64,000 nt of DNA from Xestospongia muta (Eukaryota; Porifera; Demospongiae; Haplosclerida; Petrosiidae), in contig OY848929.1 in the NCBI GenBank assembly GCA_963693285.1, positions 3,350,501 through 3,414,500 of the forward strand, given 5' to 3'. This document shows positions 19,039-29,956 of this stretch, one piece after another. How positions within the stretch are numbered: the stretch's first letter is position 1; each line of letters begins with the position of its first letter. Under the pieces are notes generated by a model. It was not told the origin of the DNA and did not search any database. It was given only the letters and a program-made list of their open reading frames with translations. The position numbers and the translations under genes are program-made.

Positions 19039-19269
19039 GTTACCGTAAAAAGTTGGGTATCTGTATGTTATATATCATGCACAATTATATAATCTCTAAC
19101 AATAGGTAAAGGTAAGTAAGTATTAGATGATTATGCTTTTAAAAGCAAAGGACAAAGGAGAGTATATCATCCAGAGCAAAAAAGCTGACGAAGTCACAAG
19201 CAACTAATTAACAGTTTGTTGCCAGCCTTATACATACATACATACCAAGGCTTTTTTGGGTGGAAAATG

Positions 19270-19370
19270 AGACTACTTAAGCATTCGTTAAAAAATAAGG
19301 TGTGGTCAAAATAAGCCACACCCAAAATAGTTAGTAGGTGTGGCTATGAAAGCTTAATGAGTGGGTGTGG
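19270..19370. repeat. Possible MITE-like palindromic segment
   Basis: Contains aaggtgtggtcaaaataagc and ccacaccc, an imperfect hairpin (ggtgtgg with ccacacc), followed by further ggtgtggc words. Such palindromic GTGTGG repeats look like a non-autonomous element remnant; target duplications were not identified. Confidence 0.3.
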
Positions 19371-20289
19371 TGCTTCTAGTTCGATACAGGTTTGTGTGTG
19401 TAGTTTCTATTAGGGTGTGATGGTATATACCTCACCCATTTCCTACTATCCTCAGGTTTTTTACCTGAAGACTTAACACGTTACCACCTAGCTTGTATCT
19501 AGTGCTTTTGGTTGCATCTGATAATAATGGCCCTTCTTTTTCTAGTACATCTGCTTGTAAATTAATGAATCTCTTTACACACTAGAGCAAAGGTGATTCA
19601 TCACCTGAAGAGAAGACTTATTTTGTGAAGTAAACTATGTCCATCGTCCTCTAATGTAACAATCATCATATTCCTATAGGTAACTAGTGTCCTTACCTTT
19701 TATGTTGCTAACTCCACTATGATCACCATGTCCAAAGAAGATTCTATCCACTGTCCCTTAATGTAACCCTCATTGTGTCCAATTGTCAATATTACCATTT
19801 AAGTAACCCTATATCTTTACCTATTATTGTTCTTAAGTCCACTATGTTCACTGTATCCATTCCCATTCATTGTGTGCTAGTATGTATATGTGTCCTCCTG
19901 TGTACACTCCTCTAAAGAACACTCATTTCAGTATATCCTAAAGTAACGTGTCTTAGTGTATAATTCTTTTGTTGAGTTCTTACATCACCCTGTATTTTAA
20001 TATAAATAACTGTTCTGTACACTTTACTTGCGTTCTATTCTTCGATTCCTGTGGCATAAATTTCCACCCTCCTGGTTTTATTCAGACTTGTTCTGTTGTA
20101 CTATAAATGTACTAATTAATTGATATGGCTTGAATTATTTATTCATATATATTTTTGATTTGTATGCATGAATATTTAGCCTTTTCTGATAATACTTAAT
20201 TGAGTTCTAAGGATGATCTTTGCTAACCTCTTCCTTAGAAAATATGTGATTACATTAAGTTACTGTGCTTTCTTTCTTTGATAATATAC
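19371..20289. other. Diverged low-complexity tandem words, no gene
   Basis: Loosely repeated words (tgtccttacc, tatgttgcta, tccactatg) recur about every 100 bp. They resemble the non-exonic blocks at 12480-12620 and 15420-15560 of the 2.9-kb units, so this looks like an eroded copy of that block. Confidence 0.35.
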
Positions 20290-20820
20290 TTCTAGTCATA
20301 CTGAACTGATATAGTTCTCTGATAACTGTTGTGCAATAGTATCTTTTTAACTATTTCTATAGTGACGTTGGTATATATTTCTGCAACAAAGATGATGATC
20401 TGGGATGTGACAATTATTTTTTGACAACAGTTTGTAAGTTTATATATTGTATATGTACAAGAGATCTTTATTTCCCTCAGGAGTGTGAAGTCATATTTAC
20501 GAATAAAATAACACAGGTACGACTAAGCGACATTATGGTACTTTATATCCAAAAGAAAAACTTGATTGTATTTCACTAACAGACGTTGCCAAAGACTTCG
20601 TATAAAGCAGGTCATTTGATTAATTAACAAAATTTTATTTTTAAAAAGTTAACACCCATCATGAATAATTAATTGCCAGACCCAATCATTCATGTCCACG
20701 TTCCTGTGTTGTGCAGTAATATCTTTTTAACTATCTCTATAGTGATGTTTGTATTCCGTTTCTGATCTGGAAAGTGACAATATTTTCTGATAACAGTTTG
20801 TAAGGTCAGATGTTGTACTC
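20290..20820 (+). repeat. Partial third copy of the duplicated unit
   Basis: Matches 11290-11815 and 14230-14745 (beta exon, the intervening cgtatatagcaggtcatt-type block, and the beta-like remnant). The beta copy at 20362 has a base deletion that breaks the frame. It lies downstream of the exon array, so duplication spread across or predates the array. Confidence 0.65.
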
Positions 20821-21516
20821 ATAATTATGACTGTAGTGTATAAAAGCCAATCCTTGGTATGGATTGCTTCTTCACATTTTATTCTTTAGACGAATATGTC
20901 TCTTAGGTAATAGGATGACATTTAAAGGATAAATAGATTTGTATTTTTCACATGTGTGACTAGCTCTTCTTTCTGTATACTCCTAAATTTATAGTATCGT
21001 TTTAATTATGTCATTCCTGATCACCTATATTCAATTGTTCAATACCTTGTAGACATTCCTAGGGTGCCATTACTAGAGAATATTGGACATCACAGCCTGT
21101 AGTCCCCTTTCATCTATATCTATACCTTTAACGTTTAAAAGACCTAATTTAGCCATATCGAAACTATACTGGAAGGGATGGATATTACTACTTGTTCTGG
21201 CTGTTTTTAGGTACAATGCCCTTAATGGGTGACTTGTTTATATATGTGTGTGTATTGTATATGTATGCATACATATATATAAACATGCATATGTGCTTAT
21301 TTATTTACTTGATCTGTTGGATGGACTGATTACCCTACATTGAAAACCATGATGATAATGGTCATGACAAACAATTATTTATTCCCTTAAGATTCAAGAT
21401 AGCAAACCTGCTGCAGTTTTAGAGTAACAGGTGAGTGGTACTGGATGTTCATCTGCTAAACCTAACTGTTTCTTAAAGTTTAAAGTTAACACAAGATGAA
21501 AAAGAAACTGTGGTTA
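20821..21516. other. No gene seen
   Basis: AT-rich sequence without a convincing frame. Short alternating words (atatgtgtgtgtattgtatatg) occur near 21240. Confidence 0.35.
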
Positions 21517-21744
21517 AATATGATAATTACTTTGACCAAGCATCAGAAAGTGAAGCCGTCTCTCATTAAGCTCAAAGCAGCATGTCCAAGAAAAAGGTAT
21601 GCTTTCAGCAATTATTATTTAAGTTCCCTAAAATATGATAATTATTTTGACCAATCCTCAGAAAGTGAAGCCGTCTCTCATTAAGCTCAAAGCAAGATGT
21701 CCAAGAAAAGGTATGCTTCAGCAATTATTAATTAAGTTCCCTAA
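21517..21744 (+). repeat. Two 115-bp direct repeats with exon-like segment
   Basis: Copies start at 21517 and 21632. Each has a frame YDNYFDQASESEAVSH to a stop and a GTATGC donor-like site after ccaagaaaaa(g). The acidic Ser/Glu-rich stretch resembles a cytoplasmic tail. Differences between copies include one that changes the run of A before the donor. Function not recognised. Confidence 0.4.
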
Positions 21745-22498
21745 AAAGCTAACTTTGTATTAATTGTATTAAACATAGTAGATAGGAAGCAATTATTATG
21801 AATTAAATTAAATGCTTGTGTTTGCTAAATAGTTGTATTGCACATACAAGTGATTAGGTTTAAAACAGGTAAAGAGCCTAGTTTCAACACATACCTGAGT
21901 AAAGTGGTCACACCTTATTACACAATATTATTTTTAGTGAGTGGTAAGTGGAATTTTGAATAGAAATTGTTGGACTATTAAATTCATATGAATTTGAAGT
22001 TGTGCATACTATTTGTTAGGTGCTACTTGTATGTTAGCCATATTGTTGTAGGACAAAAAGACAACGTGTGACCATATATTCCCTCATCAGTAAACATTCA
22101 TAACTGATATGTGGACAAAACAATAGAACTGTCATTGCTACAATATCCATTTTTTGGTAAAGTGGGTTGAAGAAGACTTTGAACTAGATGTTCTATACAC
22201 ATCTTATACTGTCTATATGTTGAACATTAACCAAATAAATACACTAAGTACACGCTTGTTTATGTACTAAGATAATATGTAGTCTTGGCTGGCTAGAGTG
22301 GCTTCTCAGCCAACTGAGTACAACATTTACATCCTGTATCAGCAATGTCCTAAGATGGCTATTTATATTCTGGCAATCTTACTGATTCAAAGAAGTTACA
22401 CTTGGCCAAGATTTACAGTATAACTTGGAATATATATATATACTCCTAAATGAACCAATGGGTAACAAAATTAATTGGTACTATTGTTTTTACTATAG
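21745..22498. other. No gene seen
   Basis: AT-rich sequence before the acidic terminal exon; it may be intron. No recognisable feature. Confidence 0.35.
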
Positions 22499-22689
22499 AA
22501 GTAAATTTAGAAATCTTTGATGAAGATGATGACATTCCTCCTCTTGGTAGCACAGAAAATCTCATTCGTCCTATGACTAAAGATGATCTCCTGGATCAAG
22601 CTGTGGATCTGATTGCAATGGGCTCACAGGACTGGGACGATGATGAAGATGACCAATTAAACATTATTGTACTTTGGTATAATATGTAG
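22499..22689 (+). CDS. Acidic 3'-terminal exon, unknown gene
   Basis: The acceptor tgtttttactatag precedes a 63-residue open frame ending in TAG at 22687-22689. It reads VNLEIFDEDDDIPPLGSTEN, LIRPMTKDDLLDQAVDLIAM and GSQDWDDDEDDQLNIIVLWY. The acid-rich, non-repetitive composition in AT-rich DNA supports real coding. An AATAAA follows at 22775, at the very start of the satellite. The exon may end the plus-strand locus that begins near 11.1 kb, but no splice chain can be proven. It could also be read from an ATG at 22450. Confidence 0.5.
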
Positions 22690-22759
22690 TTTTTTGTATA
22701 AATGTATATAAACATATCTATATTAGTGCTCCTCTGTCTAAAAGGAAAAACGACTTTTA

Positions 22760-23752
22760 ATGTTTCTACTCTAAAATAAAATATTTAGACCTTTTTCAAA
22801 GTTAAGAAAGTTTAAAAATTAACTATCAAAACTGCTTAATTAAGCTGATGTAAAGACTTTAGTAACTTTATCAGTCTACAATCTTTGGATGAAGTAGTTT
22901 AAATAGGTAAAAACTATAAAATAAACTGTTTAAACTATAAAATAAACTGTTTAGACCTTTTTGATTAAGTTATTCTAAAGAGAATAACTTAATCTATCTT
23001 AAATCTTTGGATAAAGTAGTTTAAATAGGTTAAAACTCTAAATAAACTGTTTAGAGCTTTTTGAAAGTTAAGAAAGTTTAGAAATTAACTGTCATTAAGC
23101 TGATTATCAGTCTTAAATGTTATAATAAATTAGTTTAAATAAGTTAAAACTCTAAAATAAACTACTCCGAGCTTTAAAAACTTTAGAAATTAACTATTGA
23201 AACTGGTTAATTAAGCTGATCTAAAGAGTTTAGTAACATTATCTCTCTTTAATCTTTGGATGAATTAGTTTAAATATGTTAAAACTCTAAACTAAACTGT
23301 TTAGACCTTTTTGAAAGTTAAAAATGTTTAGAAATTAACTGTCAATACTGCTTTATTAAGCTGATCTAAAGAGTTTAGCAACTTTATTCTCTTAAATCTT
23401 TGGATTAAATAGGTTAAAACTCTAAAATAAACTGTTTAGACCTTTTTGAAGTTTAGAAAGTTTAGAAATTAACTGTCAAAACTGCTTTATTAAATCGTTG
23501 GATAAATTAGTTTAAATAGGTTAAATCTCTAAAATAAACTGTTTAGACCTTATTGAAAGTTAAGAAAGTTTAGAAATTAACTGTCAAAACTGCTTAATTA
23601 AGCTGATCTAAAAAGTTTAGCAACTTTGTCAGTCTTAAATCTTTGAATATTGTTGTTTGAATAGGTTAAAACTCTAAAATAAACTGTTTAGAGCTTTTGA
23701 AATTTAAGAAAATTTAAAATTTAACTCTTAAAACTGCTCAATTAAGCTGATC
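22760..23752 (-). repeat. 145-bp satellite, block I (minus orientation)
   Basis: About seven diverged monomers in the orientation opposite to the main array, with local rearrangements (for example a short internal duplication at 22915-22945). The satellite begins right after the acidic exon. Divergence is higher than in the main block, as expected at an array edge. Confidence 0.85.
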
Positions 23753-24230
23753 TATTTAAACTATTTATCTAAAAATGTAAGAAATGATAGAGTTGCGAAA
23801 CTCTTTATATCAGCTTAATTAAGGTGTTTGACAGTTAATTTCTAAACTTTCTTAAGTTTCAAAAAGCTCTAAACAGTTTATTTTAGAGTTTTAACCTATT
23901 TAAACTATTTTATCCAAAGATTTAAGACTGATAAAGTCGCTAAACTCTTTATATCATGTTAATAAAGCAGTTTTGACAGTTAATTTCTAAACTTTCTAAA
24001 CTAGGTCTAAACAGTTTATTTTAGAGTTTTAACCTATTTAAACTATTTTATCCAAAGATTTAAGAGGATAAAGTTGCTAAACTCTTTAGATCAGCTTAAT
24101 AAAGCAGTATTGACAGTTAAGGGTTTGTAAACTTTCTTAACTTTCAAAAAGGTCTAAAGAGTTTATTTCAGAGTTTTAACGTATTTAAACTACTTTATCC
24201 AAAGATTTAAGACCGATAAAGTTGCTAAAC

Positions 24231-24242
24231 TCTTTGTATCAG
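24231..24242. repeat. Target-site duplication, left
   Basis: tctttgtatcag at the left edge of the retroelement matches tctttagatcag at 25732-25743 in 10 of 12 positions. Both belong to the satellite monomer, so the duplication of this segment marks the insertion. Confidence 0.6.
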
Positions 24243-24273
24243 AAGTAGGAATTTTGTTTATCACGTTATTCAT

Positions 24274-24380
24274 ATTTAAATATAGAAATTAGTTGAGCTT
24301 TATGAACGTGATAGAATTCTGAAAAAAGATAACAGAACGTTTCGGCCAAAGGCCTTCATCAGCTGTTTATGAAACAATGG
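24274..24380. repeat. Penelope-like terminal repeat, left (inverted)
   Basis: The reverse complement of 25624-25730 with few differences (about 90 percent identical by eye). It lies 3' of the ORF. To its left, 24243-24273 contains tatcacgttattcat, an imperfect complement of atgaacgtgata inside the repeat, so the extreme end can fold back. Confidence 0.85.
24331..24367 (-). ncRNA. Hammerhead ribozyme core (intact, sense to ORF)
   Basis: On the minus strand the order is aacag, CTGATGA, a GGCC/GGCC hairpin with a TTT loop, GAAA, CGTT, CTGTT. This fits a type I hammerhead: stem I aacag/ctgtt, core CUGAUGA and GAA, stem II GGCC, and a helix III reduced to ACGU followed by U17, giving a cut before CUGUU. 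An extra A follows CUGAUGA. Hammerheads with minimal helix III are known in the terminal repeats of Penelope-like elements. The position 3' of the ORF in sense orientation fits that role. Confidence 0.7.
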
Positions 24381-24564
24381 AAAAAAATAGTCACTTATAT
24401 AGCAAATGCATGATGTTTACAATTATTATGTAGGCCAGACGTTGTCCTAGGGAGATAGAGAAGGATGCTAATTTGTACCATGTTGGAGATCAAGAGCATA
24501 GAGTTGTACCACGAGGCAGGAAATGAACGCGAACTGGTTAATTAATTGTGGGAGTGGCTATAAG

Positions 24565-25627
24565 TTATAAAGATCGTTTACTGCAGAATAGAGAAGTCCA
24601 GGTAGGATTGATGATTAAGCCTGGATCAGAGTTGATGGTGTTGCTAGTGGTTTTGATGTAGATGGCTTTCTAACCATAAAATCCTGTGTCCTGTGTCAAT
24701 GTAGTGGCATGCAAGAGCGTTGTTGGTATCTCTGTTCATGACAGCTCTTTTATGTTCAGCTATCCTAGTCTTCAATGTTCGGCCTGTTTTTCCGATGTAG
24801 ATAGTTCCACATCCACAGGGGATCCTATAGATGACACCAATCTTTTCTTCCTGTGGAGTGGGGATCTTGACCCATGATAAGGACCTTCTGAGTGTGTATT
24901 TTGAGGAAAAGGCTGTTGTGATGTTAAGGAAGCGACAGGCTCTCCCAATGTCCTCACTGAGGCCTTTGACATAAGGGAGAACTAGGGTTCTCTTCCTGTC
25001 TGTCTTTGTTAAAAGGTCGCAGGGAGGGGTGGAAGCATCTTCATTTCTCTTGAGCCTTGAAGGTTTAAGGCTGTTGTTTACTCGACTTGATGAATATCCA
25101 TTAGCTCTGAAGACATTGTATAATCTGTTTAACTCAGAGGGGAAGTTTCCTTCTGAGCAGACATTGAGGGCCCTGTTCCTGAGGCATTTGATAATACCTG
25201 ATTTGATGAGTGGGTGGTGGTTGGATCTGTAATTCAGGTATCTATCAGTATGTGTAGGTTTCCTGTAAACAGTTGTGGTCAGTCTACTATTGTTTTTAGA
25301 AACAAGTACATCTAAGAAGGCAATAGAGTTGTTGTTCTCAATCTCCATTGTGAACTTGATTCTATCATGTAGACCATTGATATGAGACAGGAATTCTTGT
25401 AAGGAGGAGTTGTTGTGTGGCCAAATGACGAAAGTGTCATCTACATATCTCTTCCAAAATTTAGGTTGTAAGTGGAATGTAGCAATAGCTGTGTTTTCAA
25501 AGTCTTCCATGAAGATATTAGCCAATGCAGATGATAGTGGGGATCACATAGCTGTACCATCTGTTCGTTCATATATTGCATCCTCATAGCTGAAGAAAGT
25601 TGATTTTAAGTGACTGTTCTTTGCCAT
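24565..25627 (-). pseudogene. Penelope-like RT/GIY-YIG ORF, truncated and broken
   Basis: Reading from 25627 the frame gives 27 residues up to DGTAM, then a TGA (25544-25546) where the AMGSPLS motif of Penelope RTs needs Gly, then SPLSSALANIFMEDFE. The following 290 residues are open: RYVDDTF carries the catalytic Asp pair, FLDVLV and YRKPTHTDRYLNY are typical palm/thumb motifs, and GVIYRIPCGCGTIYIGKTGR starts the GIY-YIG nuclease, with the catalytic Arg in KTRIAEH. Near 24683 the frame shifts; the usual C-terminus (TTSNTINSDPGLIINPTWTS) is readable in another frame to a TAA at 24565. The N-terminal RT half is missing. Confidence 0.85.
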
Positions 25628-25730
25628 TGTTTCATAAAGAGCTGATGAAGGCCTTTGGCCGAATCGTTCTGTTGTCTTTTTTCAGAATTCTATCACGTTC
25701 ATAAAGCTCAATTCAATTCTATGTTTAAAT
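25624..25730. repeat. Penelope-like terminal repeat, right (inverted)
   Basis: The second copy, directly abutting the truncated 5' end of the ORF. Its reverse complement matches the left copy from ccattgtttcataaa to the atgtttaaat end. Confidence 0.85.
25636..25672 (+). ncRNA. Hammerhead ribozyme core (mutated copy)
   Basis: The same layout as the left copy but on the plus strand: agctgatga, GGCC/GGCC hairpin, then GAATCG instead of GAAACG, then ttctgtt. The A15.1 to T change would break the conserved A-U pair of helix III, and a base of stem I has also changed (aaagag versus aaacag). Probably inactive. Confidence 0.6.
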
Positions 25731-26795
25731 GTCTTTAGATCAGCTTAATAAAGCAGTTTTGACACTTAATTTCTAAACTTTCTTAATATCAAAAAGGTCT
25801 AAACAGTTTATTTTAGAGTTTTGACCTATTTAAACTGATTTCTGATGATTTAAGACTGATAAAGTTGGTAACCTCTTTAGATCACCTTAATAAAGCAGTT
25901 TGACAGTTAATTTCTAAACTTTCTTAACTTTAAAAAAGGTCTAAACAGTTTATTTTAGAGTTTTAACCTATTTATAGTAATTTATCCAAACAAATAAGAC
26001 TGATAAAGTTGCTAAACTCTTTAGATCAGGCTAATAAAGCAGTATTGACAGTTAATTTGTAAATGTTCTTAACTTTCAAAAAGGTCTAAACAGTTTATTT
26101 TAGAGTTTTAACCTATTTAAAAAAAATATCCAAAGATTTAAGACTGATAAAGTTGCTAAACTCTTTAGATCAGCTTAATAAAGCAGTTTTGACACTTAAT
26201 TTCTAAACTTTCTTAACTTTGAAAAAGGTCTAAACAGTTTATTTTAGAGTTTTAACCTATTTAAACTACTTTATCCAAAGATTTAAGTCTGACAAAGTTG
26301 CTAAACTCTTTAGATCAGCTTAATAAAGCAGTTTTGACACTTAATTTCTACACTTTCTCAATTTTCAAAAAGCTCTTAATAGTTTATTTTAGAGTTTTAA
26401 CAAATTTAAACTAAACTATCCAACGATTTAAGACTGATAAAGTTGCTAAACTCTTTAGATCTGATTGATAAAGCAGTTTTGACATTTAATTTCTAAATGT
26501 TCTTAAATTTCAAAAAGGTCTAAACAGTTTATTTTAGAGTTTTAACCTATTTAAACTACTTTATCCAAAGATTTAAGTCTGACAAAGTTCCTAAACTCTT
26601 TAGATCAGCTTAATAAAGCAGTTTTGACATTTAATATCTAATCTTTAATAACTTTCAAAAAGTTCTAAACAGTTTATTTTAGAGTTTTAACCTATTTAAC
26701 TAATTTATCCAAAGATTTAAGACTGATAAAGTTGCTAAACTCTTTAGATCAACTTAATAAAGCAGTTTACACTCTTAATTTCTAAACTTTCTAAA

Positions 26796-29700
26796 GTAAT
26801 TGAAATAAATTTAAAGCTCTAAAATAAACTGTTCTGAGCTTTTGAAAGTTTAGAAATTAACTGTCAAAACTGTTTAATTAAGCCTACCTACACAGTATAG
26901 TAAAAATATCAGACTAAGATTTTTAGATAAACTATTTTAAAAAGGTTAAAAGTCTAAAATATACTGTTTATACGTCTATGAAAGTTAAAAAAGTTTAGAA
27001 ATTAAGTGTCAAAACTGCTTTATTAAGCTGATATAAAAGGTTTAGCAAATTTATCAGTCTTAAATCTTTGGATAAAGTAGTTTAAATAGGTTAAAACTCT
27101 AAAATAAACTGTTTAGACCTTTTTGAAAGTTAAGAAAGTTTAGAAATTAACTGTCAAAACTGCTTTATTAAGCTGATCTAATGAGTTTAGCACTTTGTCA
27201 GTCTTAAATCTTTGGATAAAGTAATTAAATAGGTTAAAACTCTAAAATAAACTGTTTAGACCTTTTTTGAAAGTTAAGAAAGTTTAGAAATTAACTGTCA
27301 AAACTGCTTTATTAAGCTGATCTAAAGAGTATACCAACTTTATCAAACTTAAATCTTTGGATAAAGTAGATTAAATAAATAATAATACTCTAAAATAAAC
27401 TGTTTAGACCTTTTTGAAAGTTAAGAAAGTTTAGAAATTAACTTTCAAATCTACTTTAATAAGCTGATCTAAAGAGATTATCAACCTTATCAAACGTAAA
27501 TCATGCGAAAATTTAGTTTAAATAGGTTAAATCTCGAAAATAAACTGTTGAGAGCGTTTTGAAAGTTAAGAAAGTTTAGAAATGAACTGTCAAAATTGCT
27601 TTATTAAGCTGATCTAAAGAGTTTAGCAACTTTATCAGTCTTAAATCTTTGGATTAAGCAGTTTAAATAGGTGAAACCTCTCAAAAATAAACTGTTTAGA
27701 CGTTTTTCAAAGTTAAGAAAATTTAGAAATTAACTGTAAAAACTACTTTATTTAGCTGATCTAAAGAGTTTAGCAAATATATAATTATTGAATCTTTGGA
27801 TAAAGTAGTTTAAATAGGTTAAAACTCTAAAATAAACTGTTTAGACCTTTTTTAAGTTAAAAAAGTTTAGAAATTAACTGTCGAAACATCTTTAATAACA
27901 TGATCTAAAGAGTTTAGCAACTTTATCAGTCTTAAATCATTGTAGAAATTAGTTTAAATAGCTTAAAAATCTAAAATAAACTGTTGAGAGCTTTTTGAAA
28001 CTTAAGAAAGTTTAGAAATTAACTGTCAAAACTGTGTTATAAAGCTGATCTAAAGAGTTTAGCAAATTTATCAGTCTTAATTTTTTTGATAAAGTAGTTT
28101 AAATAGGTTAAAACTCTAAAATAAACTGCTTACACCTTTTTCAAAGTTAAGAAAGTTTAAAAATTAACTGTCAAAACTGCTTTGTTAAGCTGATCTAAAG
28201 TGTTTAGCAACTATATCAGTACTAAATCTTTGGATAAAATAGTTTAAATAGGTTAAAACTCTAAAATAAACTGTTTAGACCTTTTTGAAAGTTAAGAAAT
28301 TTTAGAAATTAAGTGTCAAAACTGCTTTTTTAAGCTGATCTAAAGAGTTTAGCAAATTTATCAGTCTTAAATCATAGAAAAAGTTAGTTTAAATAGGTTA
28401 AAACTCCAAAATTAACTGTTTAGACCTTATTGAAAGTTAAGAAAGTTTAGAAATTAACAGTCAAAACTGCGTTATAAAGCGGATCTAAAGAGTTTAGCAA
28501 CTTTATCAGTCTTAAATTTTTTGATAAAATAGTTTAAATAGGTTAAAACTCTAAAATAAACTGTGCTTAGACCTTTTCAAAAGTTAAGAAAGTTTAGAAA
28601 TTAACTGTCAAAACTGCTATACTAAGCTGATCTAGTGAGTTTAGGAACTTTATCATTCTCAAATCTTTGGATAATGTAGTTTAAATAGGTTAAAACTCTC
28701 AAATAAACTGTTTAGACCTTTTTGAAAGTTAAGAAAGCTTAGAAATTAAGAATCAAAACTTCTTTATTAAGCTTATCTAAAGCGTTTAGCAACTTTATCA
28801 GTCTTAAATCTTTGGATAAAGTAGTTTAAATAGGTTAAAACTCTAAAATAAACTGTTTAGACCTTTTTGAAAGTTAAGAACGTTTAGAAATTAAGTGTCA
28901 AAACTGCTATACTAAGCTGATCTAATGAGTTTAGGAACTTTATCATTCTCAAATCTTTGGATAATGTAGTTTAAATAGGTTAAAACTCTAAAATAAACTG
29001 TTTAGACCTTTTTTGAAAGTTAAGAAAACTGCTTATTAAGCTGATCTAAGGATTTTATCAACATTATCACTCTTGAATCTTTGGATAAAGTAGTTTAAAT
29101 AGGTTAAAACTCTAAAATAAACTGTTTAGACTTTTTTGAAAGTTAAGAAAGTTTAGAAATTAACTATTAAAAGTGTTTTATTAAGCTGATCTAAAGAGTT
29201 TTGCTACTTTATGTGTCTTAAATCTTTGGATAAACTAGTCTAAATAGATTAATACTCTAAAATAAACTGTTTAGATCTTTTTTAAAGTTAAGAAACTTTA
29301 GAAATTAAGTGTCAAAACTGCTTTATTAAGCTGATCTAAAATATTTAGGAACTTTATCAGTATTAAATCTTTGGATAAAGTAGTTTAAATAGGTTAAAAC
29401 TCTAAAATTAACTGTTTAGACCTTATTGAAAGTTAAGAAAGTTTAGAAATTAACAGTCAAAACTGCGTTATAAAGCGGATCTAAAGAGTTTAGCAACTTT
29501 ATCAGTCTTAATATTTTTGATAAAGTAGTTTAAATAGGTTAAAACTCTAAAATAAACTGCTTAGACCTTTTCAAAAGTTAAGAAAGTTTAGAAATTAACT
29601 GTCACAACTGCTATACTAAGCTGATCTAATGAGTTTAGGAACTTTATCATTCTCAAATCTTTGGATAATGTAGTTTAAATAGGTTAAAACTCTAAAATAA

Positions 29701-29956
29701 ACTGTTTAGACCTTTCTGAAAGTTAAGAACGTTTAGAAATTAAGTGTCAAAACTGCTATACTAAGCTGATCTAATGAGTTTAGGAACTTTATCATCCTCA
29801 AATCTTTGGATAATATAGTTTAAATAGGTTAAAACTCTAAAATAAACTGTTTAGTCCTTTTTTGAAATTTAAGAAAACTGCTTATTAAGCTGATCTAAAG
29901 ATTTTATCAACATTATCAGTCTTGAATCTTTGGATAAAGTAGTTTAAAAAGGTTAA
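26796..29956 (-). repeat. 145-bp satellite, block III (minus orientation)
   Basis: About 22 monomers in minus orientation, moderately diverged. Locally duplicated groups occur: the words ctatactaagctgatcta recur at about 28617, 28906, 29610 and 29757. Confidence 0.9.

Larger units (their letters stand above)
24243..25731 (-). mobile_element. 5'-truncated Penelope-like element
   Basis: A 1,489-bp insertion in satellite block II. It contains the 3' half of a Penelope-like retroelement ORF on the minus strand (RT palm and GIY-YIG endonuclease) and about 107-bp terminal repeats in inverted orientation (24274-24380 and 25624-25730), each carrying a hammerhead-like core. An intact element would be longer and would encode the whole RT. 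The inverted arrangement of the ends is known for some Penelope-like elements, whose LTR-like ends can be complex. A 12-bp target duplication flanks it. Nonsense and frameshift changes show that it is dead. Confidence 0.85.
23753..26795 (+). repeat. 145-bp satellite, block II (plus orientation)
   Basis: About eleven diverged monomers in plus orientation, interrupted by the 1,489-bp retroelement at 24243-25731. Confidence 0.9.

Noticed and set aside
24686..25232. Plus- and minus-strand short frames inside the retroelement
   Set aside because: They are shadows of the RT/GIY-YIG frame in other frames.
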